A stretch of DNA of 64,000 nt from Calocera cornea HHB12733 (GCA_001632435.1 KV423919.1:124001-188000); one strand, 5' to 3'. Positions 1-11,822 are shown, counted from the stretch's first letter. The notes: a model not told the origin generated them from the sequence alone. Numbers and translations: made by a program.

Positions 1-692
1 GGCCGGGGCGTCCGCTGACTCATTGCGGGACTAGTCTTCTGCACGCCGGTCGCGCAGTGCTCGACCTGCCAGTGCGTGCACGCTCCTCCGAGAGACGGGA
101 AGTAAGAGTGGCTGACTCGGGTGATTTGTGCAGCACGAAATTCTCGCCCGATACGCTGCTGCGATTCGGTGGCTCAGCCACGAACGGGCACTCGAACGGC
201 ACAACTGCCTAAGAGAAGAATAAGTTAGTCTCTCTGGGATTATGATTCGGGCCAAGGCGCAACTCTTCACGCGGCAAGCTGCGCTGGTATTGCTTGAAGG
301 GTCTTGCCGTGATGTGCGGCGATGCCTATCATGATGTCCGCTGTGTTCGGGGCAGTAGCAGTCACGCCAATTGCACGATAATAATGACACCGTCCAACAA
401 GTGTGAGAAACATGAGCCATGAAGTGACTGAGCTGAAACGTGCAACTGAATTGGCGATTGGTGATTGTAAAGCAAGTAGACGAAGCGAAGCGCCCAGCCC
501 AAAGCTGCGCAATCGATGTCAAGTGTGGGGCGGGGGGCGCTGTCATTTGATGTGCTGTTGAGGAAGGCGGCTTGGGGGTGCGGTGCCCCACGTCGCAGCG
601 CAGCGATGGATGGATGGGTTGACGGGCGTCCTCCCCTCCTGCTGTCCTGCAACGGCCCGTTGGCCCCTCTCCCCACCCAGCGGCACATTGCA
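1..692. other. Intergenic, upstream of the GT31 gene
   Basis: No coding region with recognisable features is seen on either strand. The region is less GC-rich than the gene that follows and probably holds its promoter and 5' UTR. No clear TATA box or repeat is visible. Confidence 0.5.
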
Positions 693-2078
693 ATGTCCGC
701 CCGCGCCCGCCCGCCCTCCTTCCTCCCCGTCCCACATCGCATACCCCCGCGCCTCCTCCGCCCCGTCCTCCTCCTCCTCCTCGCCGCCCTCGCCTACCTC
801 GCCCATCGCTCCCTCTACCGACGCAGCGATGCGCTCGCCCGCCCCGAGCAGGCGCCGGGCCCGGGAGAGGGAGAGGGAGAGGGCGAAGGGTGGATCGGCA
901 TACAGCCCGTGGGGGAGTGGCCCGACCCCGTCGACGTCCGCCCAGAGTGGCTCGACCAGCCCGAGGCAGTCCCCGTAGCGCCCGCAGCGCAGCACTACCC
1001 CGACCCACCCCCGTCGTCCCCCACCCCCACCCCCCACCCATGGACTTCCCCCGCCTCGCCGCGTCCCCCAGGGGGAACGGGCACTACTACATGTACAACA
1101 CCAGCATCCCCGAGCTGTCCGCGCAGCCCGGGCCGTCGACCCACCCGTGCGTGGACGCGGACGCGTTCGGGCCCCTGCTGCTCGTCGGCGTCTTCTCCAC
1201 CCCCGACGCATTCGCCCAGCGCGCGGTCATGCGCGCCCTCCAGCAGCGCGGGCTGAACGCCCGCTCCCCGCCCGTCGAGTTCAAGTTCGTCCTCGGGCGC
1301 GCGAACGCCTCCCTCCTGCGGGCACAGGAGGAGAAGGCGGTGCTGCTCGAGCAGGCCGCGTACGGCGATGTCGTCCGCCTCGACACGGACGAGAACATGG
1401 ATGACGGCAAGACGTTCGCCTTCTTCCGCTGGGCCGCGCAGTTGCCCGTCGGCAGCCAGCCACGCTTCGTCATGAAGGCCGATTCGGATGTGCGTTCCGC
1501 TCTCCCTGCTTTCCAGAGTCTGCAAAGTACTGATCTGGGCCACACACGCACGGCACACACATACAGACGTTCCTCGTCCTCCCGAACGTGCTCGCCTCCT
1601 TCTCCTCGCTCCCCTGCGCGGCCCCGACGTACTGGGGCACCTGGTGGGGCAGCTGCGGCGAGTGCTACCCGCTGTACATGCGCGGCCTCGCCTACGCGCT
1701 CTCCTGGCCGCTCGTGGCCTGGCTCGGCGCCGCCCCGCTCCGCCCGAACGACACGCGCGGGATGGAGGATATCCGCACGGGCGGGTGGCTCACCAGTTTG
1801 CCCCCGGGCGAGGCGGTCAGGATCGTCGATTGGGGGGTGAGGATGGGCGACTGGTACGGGCAGACCATCCCGCATGATGTGCACACCGTCGCGCTGCATG
1901 CGATGAAGTCGCCTCAGGTGAGTGGGCGGCATATACCTCCTTTGCTGTTTGGCCCAGCAGAGCAGGATAGGCGTGCTGACTGGGGATGGTGTAGCACTGG
2001 CTCGAGGTCGCCCAGGAGATGACGGGCATATGGAAGCGCGAAGGGTGGGAGTACACCTGGCCGCCGACCGAGGGCTAG
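693..2078 (+). CDS. GT31-family (beta-1,3-galactosyltransferase-like) type II membrane protein
   Basis: Modelled as four exons: 693-1012, 1072-1489, 1567-1917 and 1995-2078 (390 residues). The start MSARARPPSF is followed by an uncleaved Leu/Ala-rich signal anchor (about residues 20-40, LLRPVLLLLLAALAYLAHRS) and a Pro/Gly-rich stem, as in a Golgi glycosyltransferase. The catalytic part has the GT31 pattern: a VGVFSTPDAFAQR beta strand, FVLG, KTFAFFRWAA, and the metal-binding DxD in KADSD/TFL. The codon after KADSD lies across intron 2, and joining the exons restores the family motif. WGTWWGSCGECYP and the DVHTVALHAMK segment also suit the family. The enzyme should transfer a hexose, probably galactose, from a UDP-sugar in the Golgi. 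The donor of intron 1 (GTCGTC at 1013, or GTCCCC at 1016) is poor, so that junction is uncertain by a codon. The exact acceptor sugar is unknown. Confidence 0.82.
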
Positions 2079-2300
2079 CCCACCCTGCCAAACCCACCAA
2101 AACATCGTGCTACACACAGCATGCAAGGATACACACAACCCGCTAGGAACCCCGCATCTGAATACCCTCATAGGAAGAAGCATCCATCGCCTGTACATCA
2201 CATAGCTACTGTGGCCGGCGAGGCCACTCCCGCACGCCACATGTTGTAATCGATAGTCATTCTCAGTCACTGGTATGATACAAACTGCGCTAGGGATAGG

Positions 2301-3659
2301 TCACTCGTGCAACATCGTCGTCAGCGCCGCGAGGAAGCCGACGTCCGCGAGGGTGTCGCCCACCCCGCCCGTGGTGCCCTCCCGCAGGGCCTTGTCGTCC
2401 CTGCACGTCTGAATGAAGTCTGTGAACATCTCGATGGTGTCGAGCGGCCCGCCCGCGCTCTCCGGGTGGAACTGCACGCCCCAGACCTTCTTCCCGCTCC
2501 CCTCGGTGCTCTTGATGCCCTCGACGCTCGAGTCGTTGCAGTTGATGAAGAAGGGCTCCCAGCCCTCCGGGAACGGGTCCGAGAGCGTGAGCGCGTACTG
2601 GTGGTTCTGGCTCGTGACGTACACACGGCCCGCGCGGATGCTCCCGCTGTCGGCGAGCGCGAGCACGGGCTGGTTGTGGCCCCGGTTCCCGAACATCATC
2701 CGGTACGCGTCGAGCCCGGCGGCGAGGCCGATGATCTGGTGGCCCATGCAGATCCCGAACACGGGGCGGCCCCACTCCGCCAGCGTCGTCCGCACGTTCG
2801 CGATCGCGGCTTTGGCGTGCTTGGGGTCGCCCGGCCCGTTCGTCAGGAACAGCCCGTCGTACTCGTCCCGCACGCTGTTGAAGTCAAAGTCCCAGGGATA
2901 GACCGTCACGCGCGCGCCGCGCCGGATGAGCGAGCGGAGGATGTTGGCCTTGGCACCAAAGTCGAGCACGGCGATGTTGACGTCGCCGGAGGGGTTGAGC
3001 GTGTACGGCTCGGTGGTGGACGCCTCGGCCACGAGGTTGTCCAGCGACGGGTCCCAGTAGTCCGCGGGTGCGGGCGCGGGGCCGAGCGCCTCGTGCCCGA
3101 TAGCGAGCCGGCCGAGCGTCGTCCCCTGGTCCCGGAGGAGGGTGGTGATGGCGCGGGTGTCGACGTCGGAGATGCCCGGGATGCCGGAGCGCTTGCACCA
3201 CTCGCCGATGCTCTCCACGGCCTGGTAGTGCGAGTATCGCTCGGCGACGTCCGCGACGACGACGCCGGCGCACTGGATGCCTTTGCTCTCGAGGTACACG
3301 CCCACGTCGTAGTCATCCGTCGGGGCGTCGTTGTTCGGTACACCGTAGTTCCCGATGAGGGGCGTTGTGAAGACGAGGATCTGGTGCCGGTAGGAGGGGT
3401 CCGTCATGGACTCTGTGTCTGCAGAGGGTCAGCTCCAGCCCAGCATACACGATACGGAAGGGGACGGACAGGAAGTGATAGAGGTGGAGAAGACGGTCTC
3501 GCCCCATACGCTGCGTTCAGCGCCGAACGAGCGGCCCTGGAAGGACTGCCCCGTCTTGAGGTGCAGCACGGCGGGGACCGTCTTAGCGCTGGGGGTTGCG
3601 AGCCCGCGGGCGTACTTTGGCAGCTGGGCGCGCAGGTTGAATATCATCCGGAATGCCAT
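2301..3659 (-). CDS. CPA1: Carbamoyl-phosphate synthase, arginine-specific small subunit (glutaminase), mitochondrial
   Basis: Two exons, 3659-3470 and 3418-2301, separated by a 51-bp intron (435 residues). The N-terminus MAFRMIFNLRAQLPKYARG is basic, lacks acidic residues and looks like a mitochondrial presequence. The CPSase small-chain domain starts at VLHLKTGQSFQGRSFG. The intron splits a Tyr codon and its removal gives STSITSYTESMTDPSYR, the conserved block of the family. The C-terminal class I glutamine amidotransferase carries the nucleophile in FGICMGHQ and the His-Glu pair in VQFHPESAGGP. The subunit hydrolyses glutamine and feeds ammonia to the large subunit (CPA2, not in this window) for arginine synthesis. 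The arginine-specific rather than pyrimidine assignment rests on the free-standing subunit (pyrimidine CPSase is fused in URA2) and on the upstream attenuator peptide at 3703-3768. Confidence 0.95.
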
Positions 3660-3702
3660 AGCTGTTTTCTTTCAGGAGGGTAGCGGTGTGAGGAGTGAGT
3701 GC

Positions 3703-3768
3703 TTAGAAGCCGAGGAGGGAGTAGACGTAGTCGCTGAGGTAGTCGTCCCGTGTGGACTGTGTGAACAT
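3703..3768 (-). promoter_or_regulatory. Upstream ORF encoding an arginine attenuator peptide (AAP)
   Basis: A 21-codon ORF lies in the CPA1 leader and ends 43 nt before the CPA1 start codon. Its peptide begins MFTQS and contains DDYLSDYVY, aligning with the core of the ascomycete AAP (Asp-Tyr-Leu/Ile-Ser-Asp-His-x-Trp in Neurospora arg-2 and yeast CPA1). The His and Trp of that core are both Tyr here. In ascomycetes the nascent peptide stalls the ribosome when arginine is high and so represses CPA1 translation. The same role is inferred here from sequence and position. The altered aromatic positions could change the arginine response. Confidence 0.85.
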
Positions 3769-4114
3769 GAGCCGGGGCGGGCGGGGTCGAGGAGGAGCAG
3801 TTCAGCACTTGACTGCAATACGCGGGTAGCGAGTGTACGAAAATTGGAGGCAGGGCCCAGGGCACCGTGTGTGACGAAATGAAAAATTGAACACTCTGCT
3901 TCCGCCTGGTGGGGAGAACCGCCTGACTCGGAGCCGAGCGTCACACCTGCCTTCAACAATCACATCCTCTTACCGCAATTCGAATAGGCCGAGGGATCCG
4001 AAGCATACTGTCCAAATCGATGGTATATTGCAAAAGTCATACATCCCACGTAGCCGCATCAGAACATAGAAACAAAGAGAAAGACGAGTCTACTGTACAG
4101 TCCCTCCCTCGCGC
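3769..4114. other. CPA1 promoter and BSD-gene 3' region
   Basis: A 346-bp gap between two genes on the minus strand. It must hold the CPA1 transcription start and the 3' end of the BSD-domain gene. No Gcn4-type TGACTC pair or TATA box stands out clearly. Confidence 0.4.
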
Positions 4115-5835
4115 TCACTCCCAATCACTGTCCTCGCTGTCGTCCTTGTCCTCCTTCGCACTCTTCCCCTCCTTGACCTTAGCGCTCCCGCCCGCATCCG
4201 TCCCCGCGGCGCTGTCAGTCCCAACAACGTCAAAGCTGTCGTCGCTGCTCTGGCGCGGGGACGGTGCTCCGGAGGAGAGGGCAATCACGCCCGTCCCTGC
4301 GGGCGTGCCCAGGGCGGGCGCAGGGGTGGACTCGAAGGAAGAGGACGCGCGCGGCGTGACGGTGCTGTCGGGCAGGGTGAGCGTTGTCGTCGATGCACCG
4401 GCCGTTTCGGCGGTGGTCGCTGTAGCAGCAGCGGGAGCGGTCTCTTCATCGTCGTCCCAGCTGAAGTCCTCCTCCTTCTGCGTCGTGGTCGCCGCGTCTG
4501 CAAGAGTGGTCAGCGTTGAGCGCACAGCGGCACAGACGACCATACCACTGAGCAACGCCTTCCTCCGCTCCTCGTCCCTCTCAATCTGGTACACCCTGAA
4601 GAAATACCGTTTCCAGAACGTCTCCTCGTCTAGCTCACCGGGCACTGTCATCCGATCAGCCATCATCCCCTGTACGACCGCATAACAACATACCCAGCGC
4701 GTCCTTAGTGTCCTTTAGTTCGCCCGTGTCCTGGCCCTCCGTCTTCTTCTGCCACTCCTCGCCCCACTGCTCCGCACTCCAGCTCTCCCACTCCGGCGCG
4801 CTCCGCGGCTCCGCACTGGGGTCGACGCGGAGCACGCCTGGCGTGCGCCGAAGCTGGGCGAGGAGCACCTCTGCGCGCGTCGTGGGCACGCGCAGGTCAC
4901 CAGAGGAGCGGCTGGTCGACGGTCCAGCCTGGGCCGAAGTACTCTGACTCCTATCCGCACCCGCCATGCTGGCCGACAAGCCTGGGAGAGCCCACAAGTC
5001 GCTCCCGTCCCAGATCATGCCCTCCGTCGAGGTGCTGTCATTCGGCACGTTCTTCACGGCCTCCTTGATGAACTCTGCGGTCTCCTTGAACAGCGCCTCG
5101 CCCTTGACGCCCGCGTCCTTAAGCAGCTGCTCGCCCTTGCGCGAGTACTCCTGGGCGATGCCCTCCATGCTCGTCAGGTCCGCGGAGAAGGTGGTTTGGA
5201 AGTGGTTGAACTGCGCCGCCAGGTCCTGCCGGAGTGCCGCGAGCGAGGCGGACGTCGAGGGCGGGATGGCGCGCGTGATGTTGGGCGGGAGCGAGGACTG
5301 CAGGCGGTCGAAGAACGAGGACGTCGACGCGCCCGCGGGCGAGGTCGACGCTTCGCCCTCAGCGGGAGCAGCGGCGCTCTCGACGGACGCCGAGGCTCCA
5401 GCAGCGGGCACGGCGTCTGCTGCCGCGCCTTCCGCCACGTCTGGAACCACGGTAGCGTCGCCCTCTTCAGAAGACGGCTTGGGGCTCGTCACGGTAGGCG
5501 GGCGGTTGAGCTCGACCGAGATGCGCTGTGACGCCTCTTGGCCGAGCTTGGACAGCTCCGTCCTCGCCTGCCCGACAACCGATGTCAAGTCCTTCTTCGC
5601 CAGGTCAAATGCGCTTGCGCTCTGTACCTCACATCCAGATCAGCCACCCTCTACAACGCGCGCAGGGAGAAGGGGGGCGCACCTGCTTGCGGAAGCCGCC
5701 CCAGAGCTTGCCGAGCTGGCCGACGACCTGGTTGACCTCCTCCTCCAGGCTCTGCTGCGGCTTGTCCGCCTCCTCGCCCTCTGCGGTCGGGGTGCCCGCC
5801 ACGGGGACGGGGTTGAAGAACAGGTCGGTGTTCAT
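4115..5835 (-). CDS. BSD domain-containing protein (Dos2/SYAP1-like)
   Basis: Three exons: 5835-5683, 5621-4694 and 4644-4115 (536 residues). The N-terminal half is rich in helix-forming residues (LEEEVNQVVGQLGKLWGGF, DLAAQFNHFQTTFSADL) separated by Ala/Ser/Pro-rich linkers. The BSD domain sits around residues 320-390. Removing the 49-bp intron 4645-4693 gives DALVPGELDEETFWKRYFFR, the start of the Phe-Trp core helix of BSD domains, followed by VYQIERDEERRKALL. The C-terminus is acidic and ends DDSEDSDWE. BSD domains occur in TFIIH p62 and in synapse-associated/Dos2 proteins. Single-BSD proteins with this layout resemble the latter, for which a biochemical activity is not settled. Domain call firm; function unknown. 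Confidence 0.85.
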
Positions 5836-8685
5836 CGTCGTTGTGCGCGATTGGGCTGAGCGGCTGGCTACTGTAGGAGGGTCGCCTCGCTGCGGTGACG
5901 CGCTCCTATCAGGGCAGCTGCGGGATCAGATGCGGAGCTTGTTGCCCGCCTTCACATGCTCGCAACAAGCTTGGTCCTGTCTCGAACTTCGCCCATTGTT
6001 CTTTGTGTACCCAGTGCGCTATTCAACGGTGAACAGATGTACATCTAGAACAACACGAAGTCTTGTCGCATGCGCAACTACCTGATGATTGGGATCATTG
6101 GCAAGACCAAACAATGCACCAACTGGTCGACTCACTCTCTTGTGGCATTGTCTCAGCCTGTTTTTGGATATCATGTGGACTCAACGCCGCCTCAAGCATC
6201 GCCCGAACAACTAAGCAAGTGCCCGGAAGGTTTCTTCTAAGCATTATGAAGCTGCGCTGCTTATCGCTTGACTCGGCACACTGTCAATATCTTCGAGCCC
6301 CGTCCGCGGGTGTCTTCGAACCCACGCACCACACATTTTGTGCCGACATAGCGTCCCCTCCATGCACGACCATGCGATACTGAAAGCACCACATCCCGTC
6401 CGACCTGCGCAGTCAACCAGTGTGCGGCTCTCTTAGTACCACGGTAGGGCACACAGGGAAAGCCTGGGTGCTGTGATTTTCGTCTTTTTGGACATGTTCA
6501 TCGGCACTAGTGCTGCGGGGTGCCCGGGCAGTGCTTCTCTTGGACTGTGCATGGAAGGACTGATTTGTGGCACAGACCCAACGTCCAGCTTGGTCTGGTC
6601 TCTCGTTTTGGGGCCTCCACGGGACCGAGAGCATGAGATCAAGTCCAACCAGGGGAGGAGCTCAGTCTACTAGACCCACATCCAGCACTGCCAACCATCC
6701 GTCCGTCCCCAGCTCGCACGGTGGTCCCCATCCTCCGCATAACCCGAAATCCCCAAGCCCCGAAACTTCCTGAGCCTCAACCCTCCAGATCTCCGGCGCC
6801 GGCCCCGTCCCACCCACGCCCGGGCCGGACCCCCACCCGATTACCCTCCATCCCATCCCACCCCCTCCTCGTGTCCCCTCCATCCTGCTCTATTCCACTC
6901 AGCCCTGAGCCCCACCGTCCCTGATCCTTCGACCGCCCGCAGAGAAGCGAGGGAAGCAGCCTCAAGGGAAGGGCGGCGAAGGGCGTGTCGGCCCTCTCCG
7001 CCCTCCCACCGGGCGCGCAAGCCCGTTCCCGAGCCTGCGCCTCGTTCCCGCCGGCTAACGGACCCGGACACGCCGTTCCCCGTCCTGACCATGTTGCCTG
7101 CCGTTATTCTCTTCCTGTAGCACCTAATCATCAATGATAGCGATTGGGTGATCCGGTTAGAGGCCATTGTCAACCGTGTGACAACGCCAGCCGGCTATTG
7201 TACATCCATGTCACGGTCGCCCCATGTCACGGTCGCCCCTTCTGCATCGCAATGTCACAGGGCAAGTGACTCCACCGCACTCGCCGCAGGCTGTGCAGGC
7301 CGAGATCAAAGTCCACCAAAGGGACGTGCCGTAAACCTCAGGAAATCAGCACCTCAGGAAAAGCCCAACCGCTCCGCTCGTTTGCCGGCCCCGGCCCAAA
7401 GATATTATTACAAACCAAAGCGCTCATGTAAGGCTGTTTGCCCTTGACAGGGGCATAAAGTGCACCGCAGGCAGGTTTTCCATTGACGACGGCCCCGTCC
7501 GTACAATGTACAGCACCCGAGTGATGTCTGTCACACGGAAAGCCTCTGCGGCGGCCCCCACAGCGCCTCCGTGCGGGCCTCGGAGCCGGCCCAGCGATAG
7601 CGCTAGCGCGAGCCTCGCAGCGTAATCCTCCCTGACCTCTTTCACGTCCATTCTTTCCATCTTTCCCCCTGTTCTCTTTCTATCTTTCCATCTTTCCATC
7701 TTTCCGTGCTCCCATCTTTCATCCCCATCCTTCGAGGGTCCGTAGGCAAGCAATTTCAGCTCCGCCAGGCCAGTCAGTCCCTTAGCGCAAAATCCCCTAC
7801 AGCACACACCCCAACGGCCGGCTCAGGTTCCGCCTCCGCCTCCGCACCGGTGCACTTTGCGCCGGAAAACCAGGGGGCGTGAGGGGTGACAGTTGCTCGT
7901 AAGTGATGCATTACATAGGCACGTCAGCCAGGAGCCAGGGAAACGGCAAATATGTAATGAATGTATTCAAGGATTGGGGCCCACGCCGGAGACGTCGACG
8001 GAGACGGTCGCCATGCCCTTTTTTGCGCAAGGGGCTCACGACGCGTTCGTACATTACATTGCGCAGCCAGCAGCACCCTTGGGTCTGCTCTGCGGACGTG
8101 CATGATTCAGCACGTCAAAAGCACGATCATGATCGGCTACACAGGAGCACAGCACAGGCACAGTTTGACAGTAATGGTTCGATGATCGATTTCCGTAGTT
8201 CTCTTGTATTGGTACACAGTAATTCTAGTCCGGCGGGACTTGGTAGCTAGGTTAGGTTCGGTGCCGTTCTCCATATACATACACACAGGCGATGTGGAAA
8301 GAAGAGCAGTAACAGACATTTTCCGCGGAGTAATTTGCCAGGGGTGAATGAGTGGTAAGGAAAAAAAATGCAGCAGGAAGTAGAAGGTTCCCGTCCTTTC
8401 CGACCAGCGGTGGCGCGGGCAGAAAGAACAGTACAGGAGAAAGGAGAGCACAACAGCGGGAAAATGGTGTGAGCAGTCGTGGACATGCGGGTATAGAGCA
8501 TGCGGGGAATGGGAGAACAAGTACAGTTGGATGTTGGATGTTGCGCACAGCGGTCGTTGGTAAGAGTGGTTGGGGAATGAATGTGTGGGTTATCGGCATA
8601 GGCATAGTCGGGTAGCATAGGTGGTGGTTGTATGTTGTGATGTAGATCGGCATAGTGCATATATGAACGAATCATAGTGGGTCGG
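5836..8685. other. Gene-poor 2.85-kb intergenic region
   Basis: Open frames here are short, compositionally odd and overlap on both strands; none has family motifs or a convincing start context. The BSD-gene promoter is at the left end and the 3' end of the Ser/Pro-rich gene at the right. A pyrimidine-rich tract of repeated CATCTTTC-like units lies at about 7650-7735. No tRNA or other RNA gene was recognised. Confidence 0.5.
7650..7735. repeat. Imperfect CATCTTTC-type pyrimidine tandem repeat
   Basis: The plus strand repeats variants of CATCTTTC several times, almost free of purines other than the A of each unit. It is a simple-sequence tract with no coding meaning. Confidence 0.6.
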
Positions 8686-9936
8686 TCAGCGGGTCCAGCC
8701 AATGGGGATCCACCACGGCCGCCCGCGGGCATTGTCGCCATCCTTGTCGTCGTGCTCGTCCTCATCTGCGGGGGCGCCGAGGCCCTCGAGGTCGCGGAAG
8801 GAGACGTACCCCTCGCGGTTCTTGAGCAAGAGGGCGGTGGAGTGAGCGTCGAATGGCGGGGAAGGCGGGGGCGTGATGGGCTGCGTGCCCGAGAGGCAGG
8901 ATGCGGTCTTGTGAGGGCGGCTGAGCGTGGACCGGGTGACGGTCGTTGTTGCGCGTCGAAGGGTCGGTGCGGCGGGAGATGTATGCGCACGAGAAAGGGT
9001 TGGCTTGGAGTCTGGGGAGCGAGGAGTAGCGGTGGCATGCGACGACTTATTGCTCGCCGGACTTGTGGGCTCCCACGGCCAGTCCGCGTGAGCCTGGCCA
9101 GTGGGCGAAGGAGAAATGGACATCCACCCGCTCTTGCGCATCTCAGTGCTTGAAGCAAACGAGTCGCTGCGGACGAGGTCGGGCATGGGGCCGAAGGTTG
9201 CCCCATGGCCCGTGCGTTCCTTCTCAGCCTGAAGCATCGCCTTCAGCTCCTGCTCCTTCTTCCGCGTCATCTTCGACATCTTCCCAGGCGAGGGTGAGCG
9301 CGAAACGTGCACGATGGAGGATGTTCGGCCTACGCGGCCCGGCTCGGCGGGTGAGCGGCGCGAGGGGCGCATACATGTCTGCTCGGCGATCTCTGCCAGC
9401 CAGTCCGTGTCGTCGTCATCCTTTGACGTGGAGGAGCGCGGGGAGGGGAAGGGCGGGGTTGAGGGAGGAGAGTAGGCTGCAGCCTGCTCGCGGTGGCGGA
9501 TGGCCTCTTCCGCCGCTTCTGCGCGCTGGAGCGTGGCGAGTAGCAGGCGCTCACAGCGGGAGGGTTGAGGGGCAGTTGCTGGTGCCTGCTGGAACGAGGA
9601 GGGCGGGTTTGAAGGACGGCGTTTTGTTGGCTGGGACATTGCGCGGCTCAGGGGAGGGGGCGTTGGGAGAGAAGCTGCGGCGAGGAAGGACTGAAGGGAG
9701 GAGAGGGAGGAGGAAAGGGAGTTTTCGCCTGCGGAGGCGAGTGACGGTGTGGAAGCGGTTGAGTACGATGCGACTGAGTAGTCGACGGAAGCGCGTGCTA
9801 GGCGTGTTGGCGGGGTTGTGAAGATGTCGATGAGGCAGGCCGGTCTTGACTGGGCCGAGGCTGAGGACGATCTCGAGTGGTGTCTGGGCGGCGGTGGGTG
9901 CTGGAGGACGAGGGCGGTCGAGGTGGATGCGGACAT
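8686..9936 (-). CDS. Ser/Pro-rich protein of unknown function
   Basis: One uninterrupted frame of 416 residues, not recognised as a known family. MSASTSTAL is taken as the start because the 36 codons upstream are Pro-rich and unlike the rest. The protein is largely low-complexity Ser/Pro/Thr and probably disordered. Islands that look constrained are a short charged helix (KMTRKKEQELKAMLQAEKE), DTDWLAEIAEQT, RSDSFASSTEMRKSGWM, and a C-terminal block with GYVSFRDLEGLG and an acidic stretch ending in RGRPWWIPIGWTR. The many RSxSP and SPxP sites suggest phosphorylation. The aromatic C-terminal tail is the best segment for a homology search. No signal peptide or membrane span is seen. Confidence 0.7.
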   Translation of the reverse strand: MSASTSTALVLQHPPPPRHHSRSSSASAQSRPACLIDIFTTPPTRLARASVDYSVASYSTASTPSLASAGENSLSSSLSSLQSFLAAASLPTPPPLSRAMSQPTKRRPSNPPSSFQQAPATAPQPSRCERLLLATLQRAEAAEEAIRHREQAAAYSPPSTPPFPSPRSSTSKDDDDTDWLAEIAEQTCMRPSRRSPAEPGRVGRTSSIVHVSRSPSPGKMSKMTRKKEQELKAMLQAEKERTGHGATFGPMPDLVRSDSFASSTEMRKSGWMSISPSPTGQAHADWPWEPTSPASNKSSHATATPRSPDSKPTLSRAHTSPAAPTLRRATTTVTRSTLSRPHKTASCLSGTQPITPPPSPPFDAHSTALLLKNREGYVSFRDLEGLGAPADEDEHDDKDGDNARGRPWWIPIGWTR

Positions 9937-10211
9937 GGTGAAGGGGGGGAAAGCCGGGTGGTGCTTGATGGGGGACAGATATGTAGTGTGAGGAGGGAGG
10001 GGGGATTGCAGGCAGCCTTGAGGCTCACGGGGCAAAAACGGCAATGCAACGTGGGGTCGGGGAAGAGGAAGGAGGGACGAGAGGGATGGGCGACGGTGCG
10101 AGAGCGTTCCAGCGTCTGTCTATAGGCGCGCCCCGTGCGTGCATCCACCACCCATCATAGTACTAGTGGTCTCGTCTCGTTTCCCCCAGACAGGTCTCCC
10201 GCTTTGCACAG

Positions 10212-10246
10212 GACGCGATACACACGCACACACACACACACACGCA
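10212..10246. repeat. (CA)n microsatellite
   Basis: An almost pure run of CA dinucleotides with a few CG interruptions. Confidence 0.85.
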
Positions 10247-11822
10247 GACCGCAGACCGCACACGGCCAGCCCGCCCCTTTGCTCCCGTCTCAACGCGTCG
10301 GATCGACCGCCTGCCCGCGGAGCACGGGTCTGGACCACGCTCGGCTTCCCCCCCACCGGCCAGCGATGCTTCCGTCTGTGTCCGGACACAAGACAACGCA
10401 CCCCCAAACTCGACCAGAGCAGAATCAGCCCATTCGTCATATTGACGCGCCCAATCCGTCATGCATCAGTTTCACGCCTCACACTCTCTCGATCGCAAAC
10501 GCACTTTGGGCAACAACAGGACAGGCTTCTCTATACAGTAGTATTATTCACCACCCTTCGGACTGCTAATCCCACCTTACTCACAACACCTTCCCTCTCT
10601 TGCCATAACAGCTCTTTTTATCTCAGGCACGGCAGGAAGGAGCCGAGCGGGCGAGATGCATATGGGCCCCGCAATAAGCTTTCCGCCCACTCGGCCACCC
10701 CGCCACTCGCCAAAAGTCTGGAGCGGGGGGGATTCCGCCGAGCTCACAATCATAATCTCGCGTGTGAAGCCGCACCACGCAAGGGCCAGCCATCCCGGAG
10801 GCCCCGCTGCCTGATGGGTGATCGGACGTGGTCCAATGATCGTGTGTGGGCCTGCGGTCGGCCCGCCCGTCCCTCCCAACCCCACTCGCCCGCATTCCCT
10901 CGCCCGCTGCAATGCTGGACGAACCCGCTGCGTCACATTAGCCCAGCCCCGGCACATCATGGGTCTACGATATCCTCCATCCCACGGGCCATCGGGGACC
11001 TGAGCGAGCCCCAGCCGGCCCTGCGCCCTACCGCCACTGGGTCTGTCCCGTCCTTCCGTCCAGTGCTATCCCCGCGCCCGAGACACAAGCTACGTTGTAT
11101 GTAATCCCGCCCACGGCCGGCCAGCCCAATCACTATAAGCTTCGCACCCTCCAACCATAATCCCTTCCTGCCCACACCCCCGCGCGGGGGTGCGCTTCCG
11201 GCGCGCAGCCTCGGGCTTCCGACGCACCGCTAGCGTCGCCGCGCGCCCGCTAGCCTGCCCGACTGTCTCGGTCGTCAACAATATTCCACCGGCCGGGCTT
11301 ACAATGCGGTAATGAACCGCCGAACGATAATAATTAATCGCCGGGCCCTCCATCAGACCAACCAACAACCAGTCACTACTGTCAACCGCCTCTGGTCATC
11401 CTACATCCTACTCTCTCCGCCGGAAAGCCCGCATGACCCAGGGCTTCCTGCCCGCCGCCCCGTCCGAGGGCGTGTGTCCTCCACCTTCCCTCGGCAGGGC
11501 CCAGCATGGGCTGGCGGACGACATCTGTATACTGTATTTCCCCGGAGCCCTCGCGGGCCGGGCATATCAAGTAGTGCAGGCAATCACCTCAGCTAGACTT
11601 CTTCGCGAGAGGTATCCCACATCGTCCAATCGTCTCAAATCGTGCTGCATCTCCCTGATACGTCTTATCGAGCTTGCGCCAGCGAAGGCACCATACACTT
11701 CCTGAGCGGCTCCCGCCGCGCGCTCCGCGATTATCACGCGCCGGCGGCTGTCTGCTGGAGCGCTGAGTCAACCCGCACGCCGTACGTGCGCGGCGACCCA
11801 TCACTCCATCCATCACCGCGCC

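Noticed and set aside
2307..3683. 458-codon open frame antisense to CPA1
   Set aside because: An antisense shadow of a GC-rich coding region; the minus-strand protein matches CPA1 through its length.
7650..7735. CATCTTTC repeats as a possible CRISPR-like array
   Set aside because: Units are contiguous and imperfect with no unique spacers; it is a eukaryotic simple repeat.
10139..11104. 321-codon open frame on the plus strand
   Set aside because: Pro/Arg/Ser/His-rich, includes the translated CA microsatellite, overlaps open frames on the other strand, and has no motif or conserved start.
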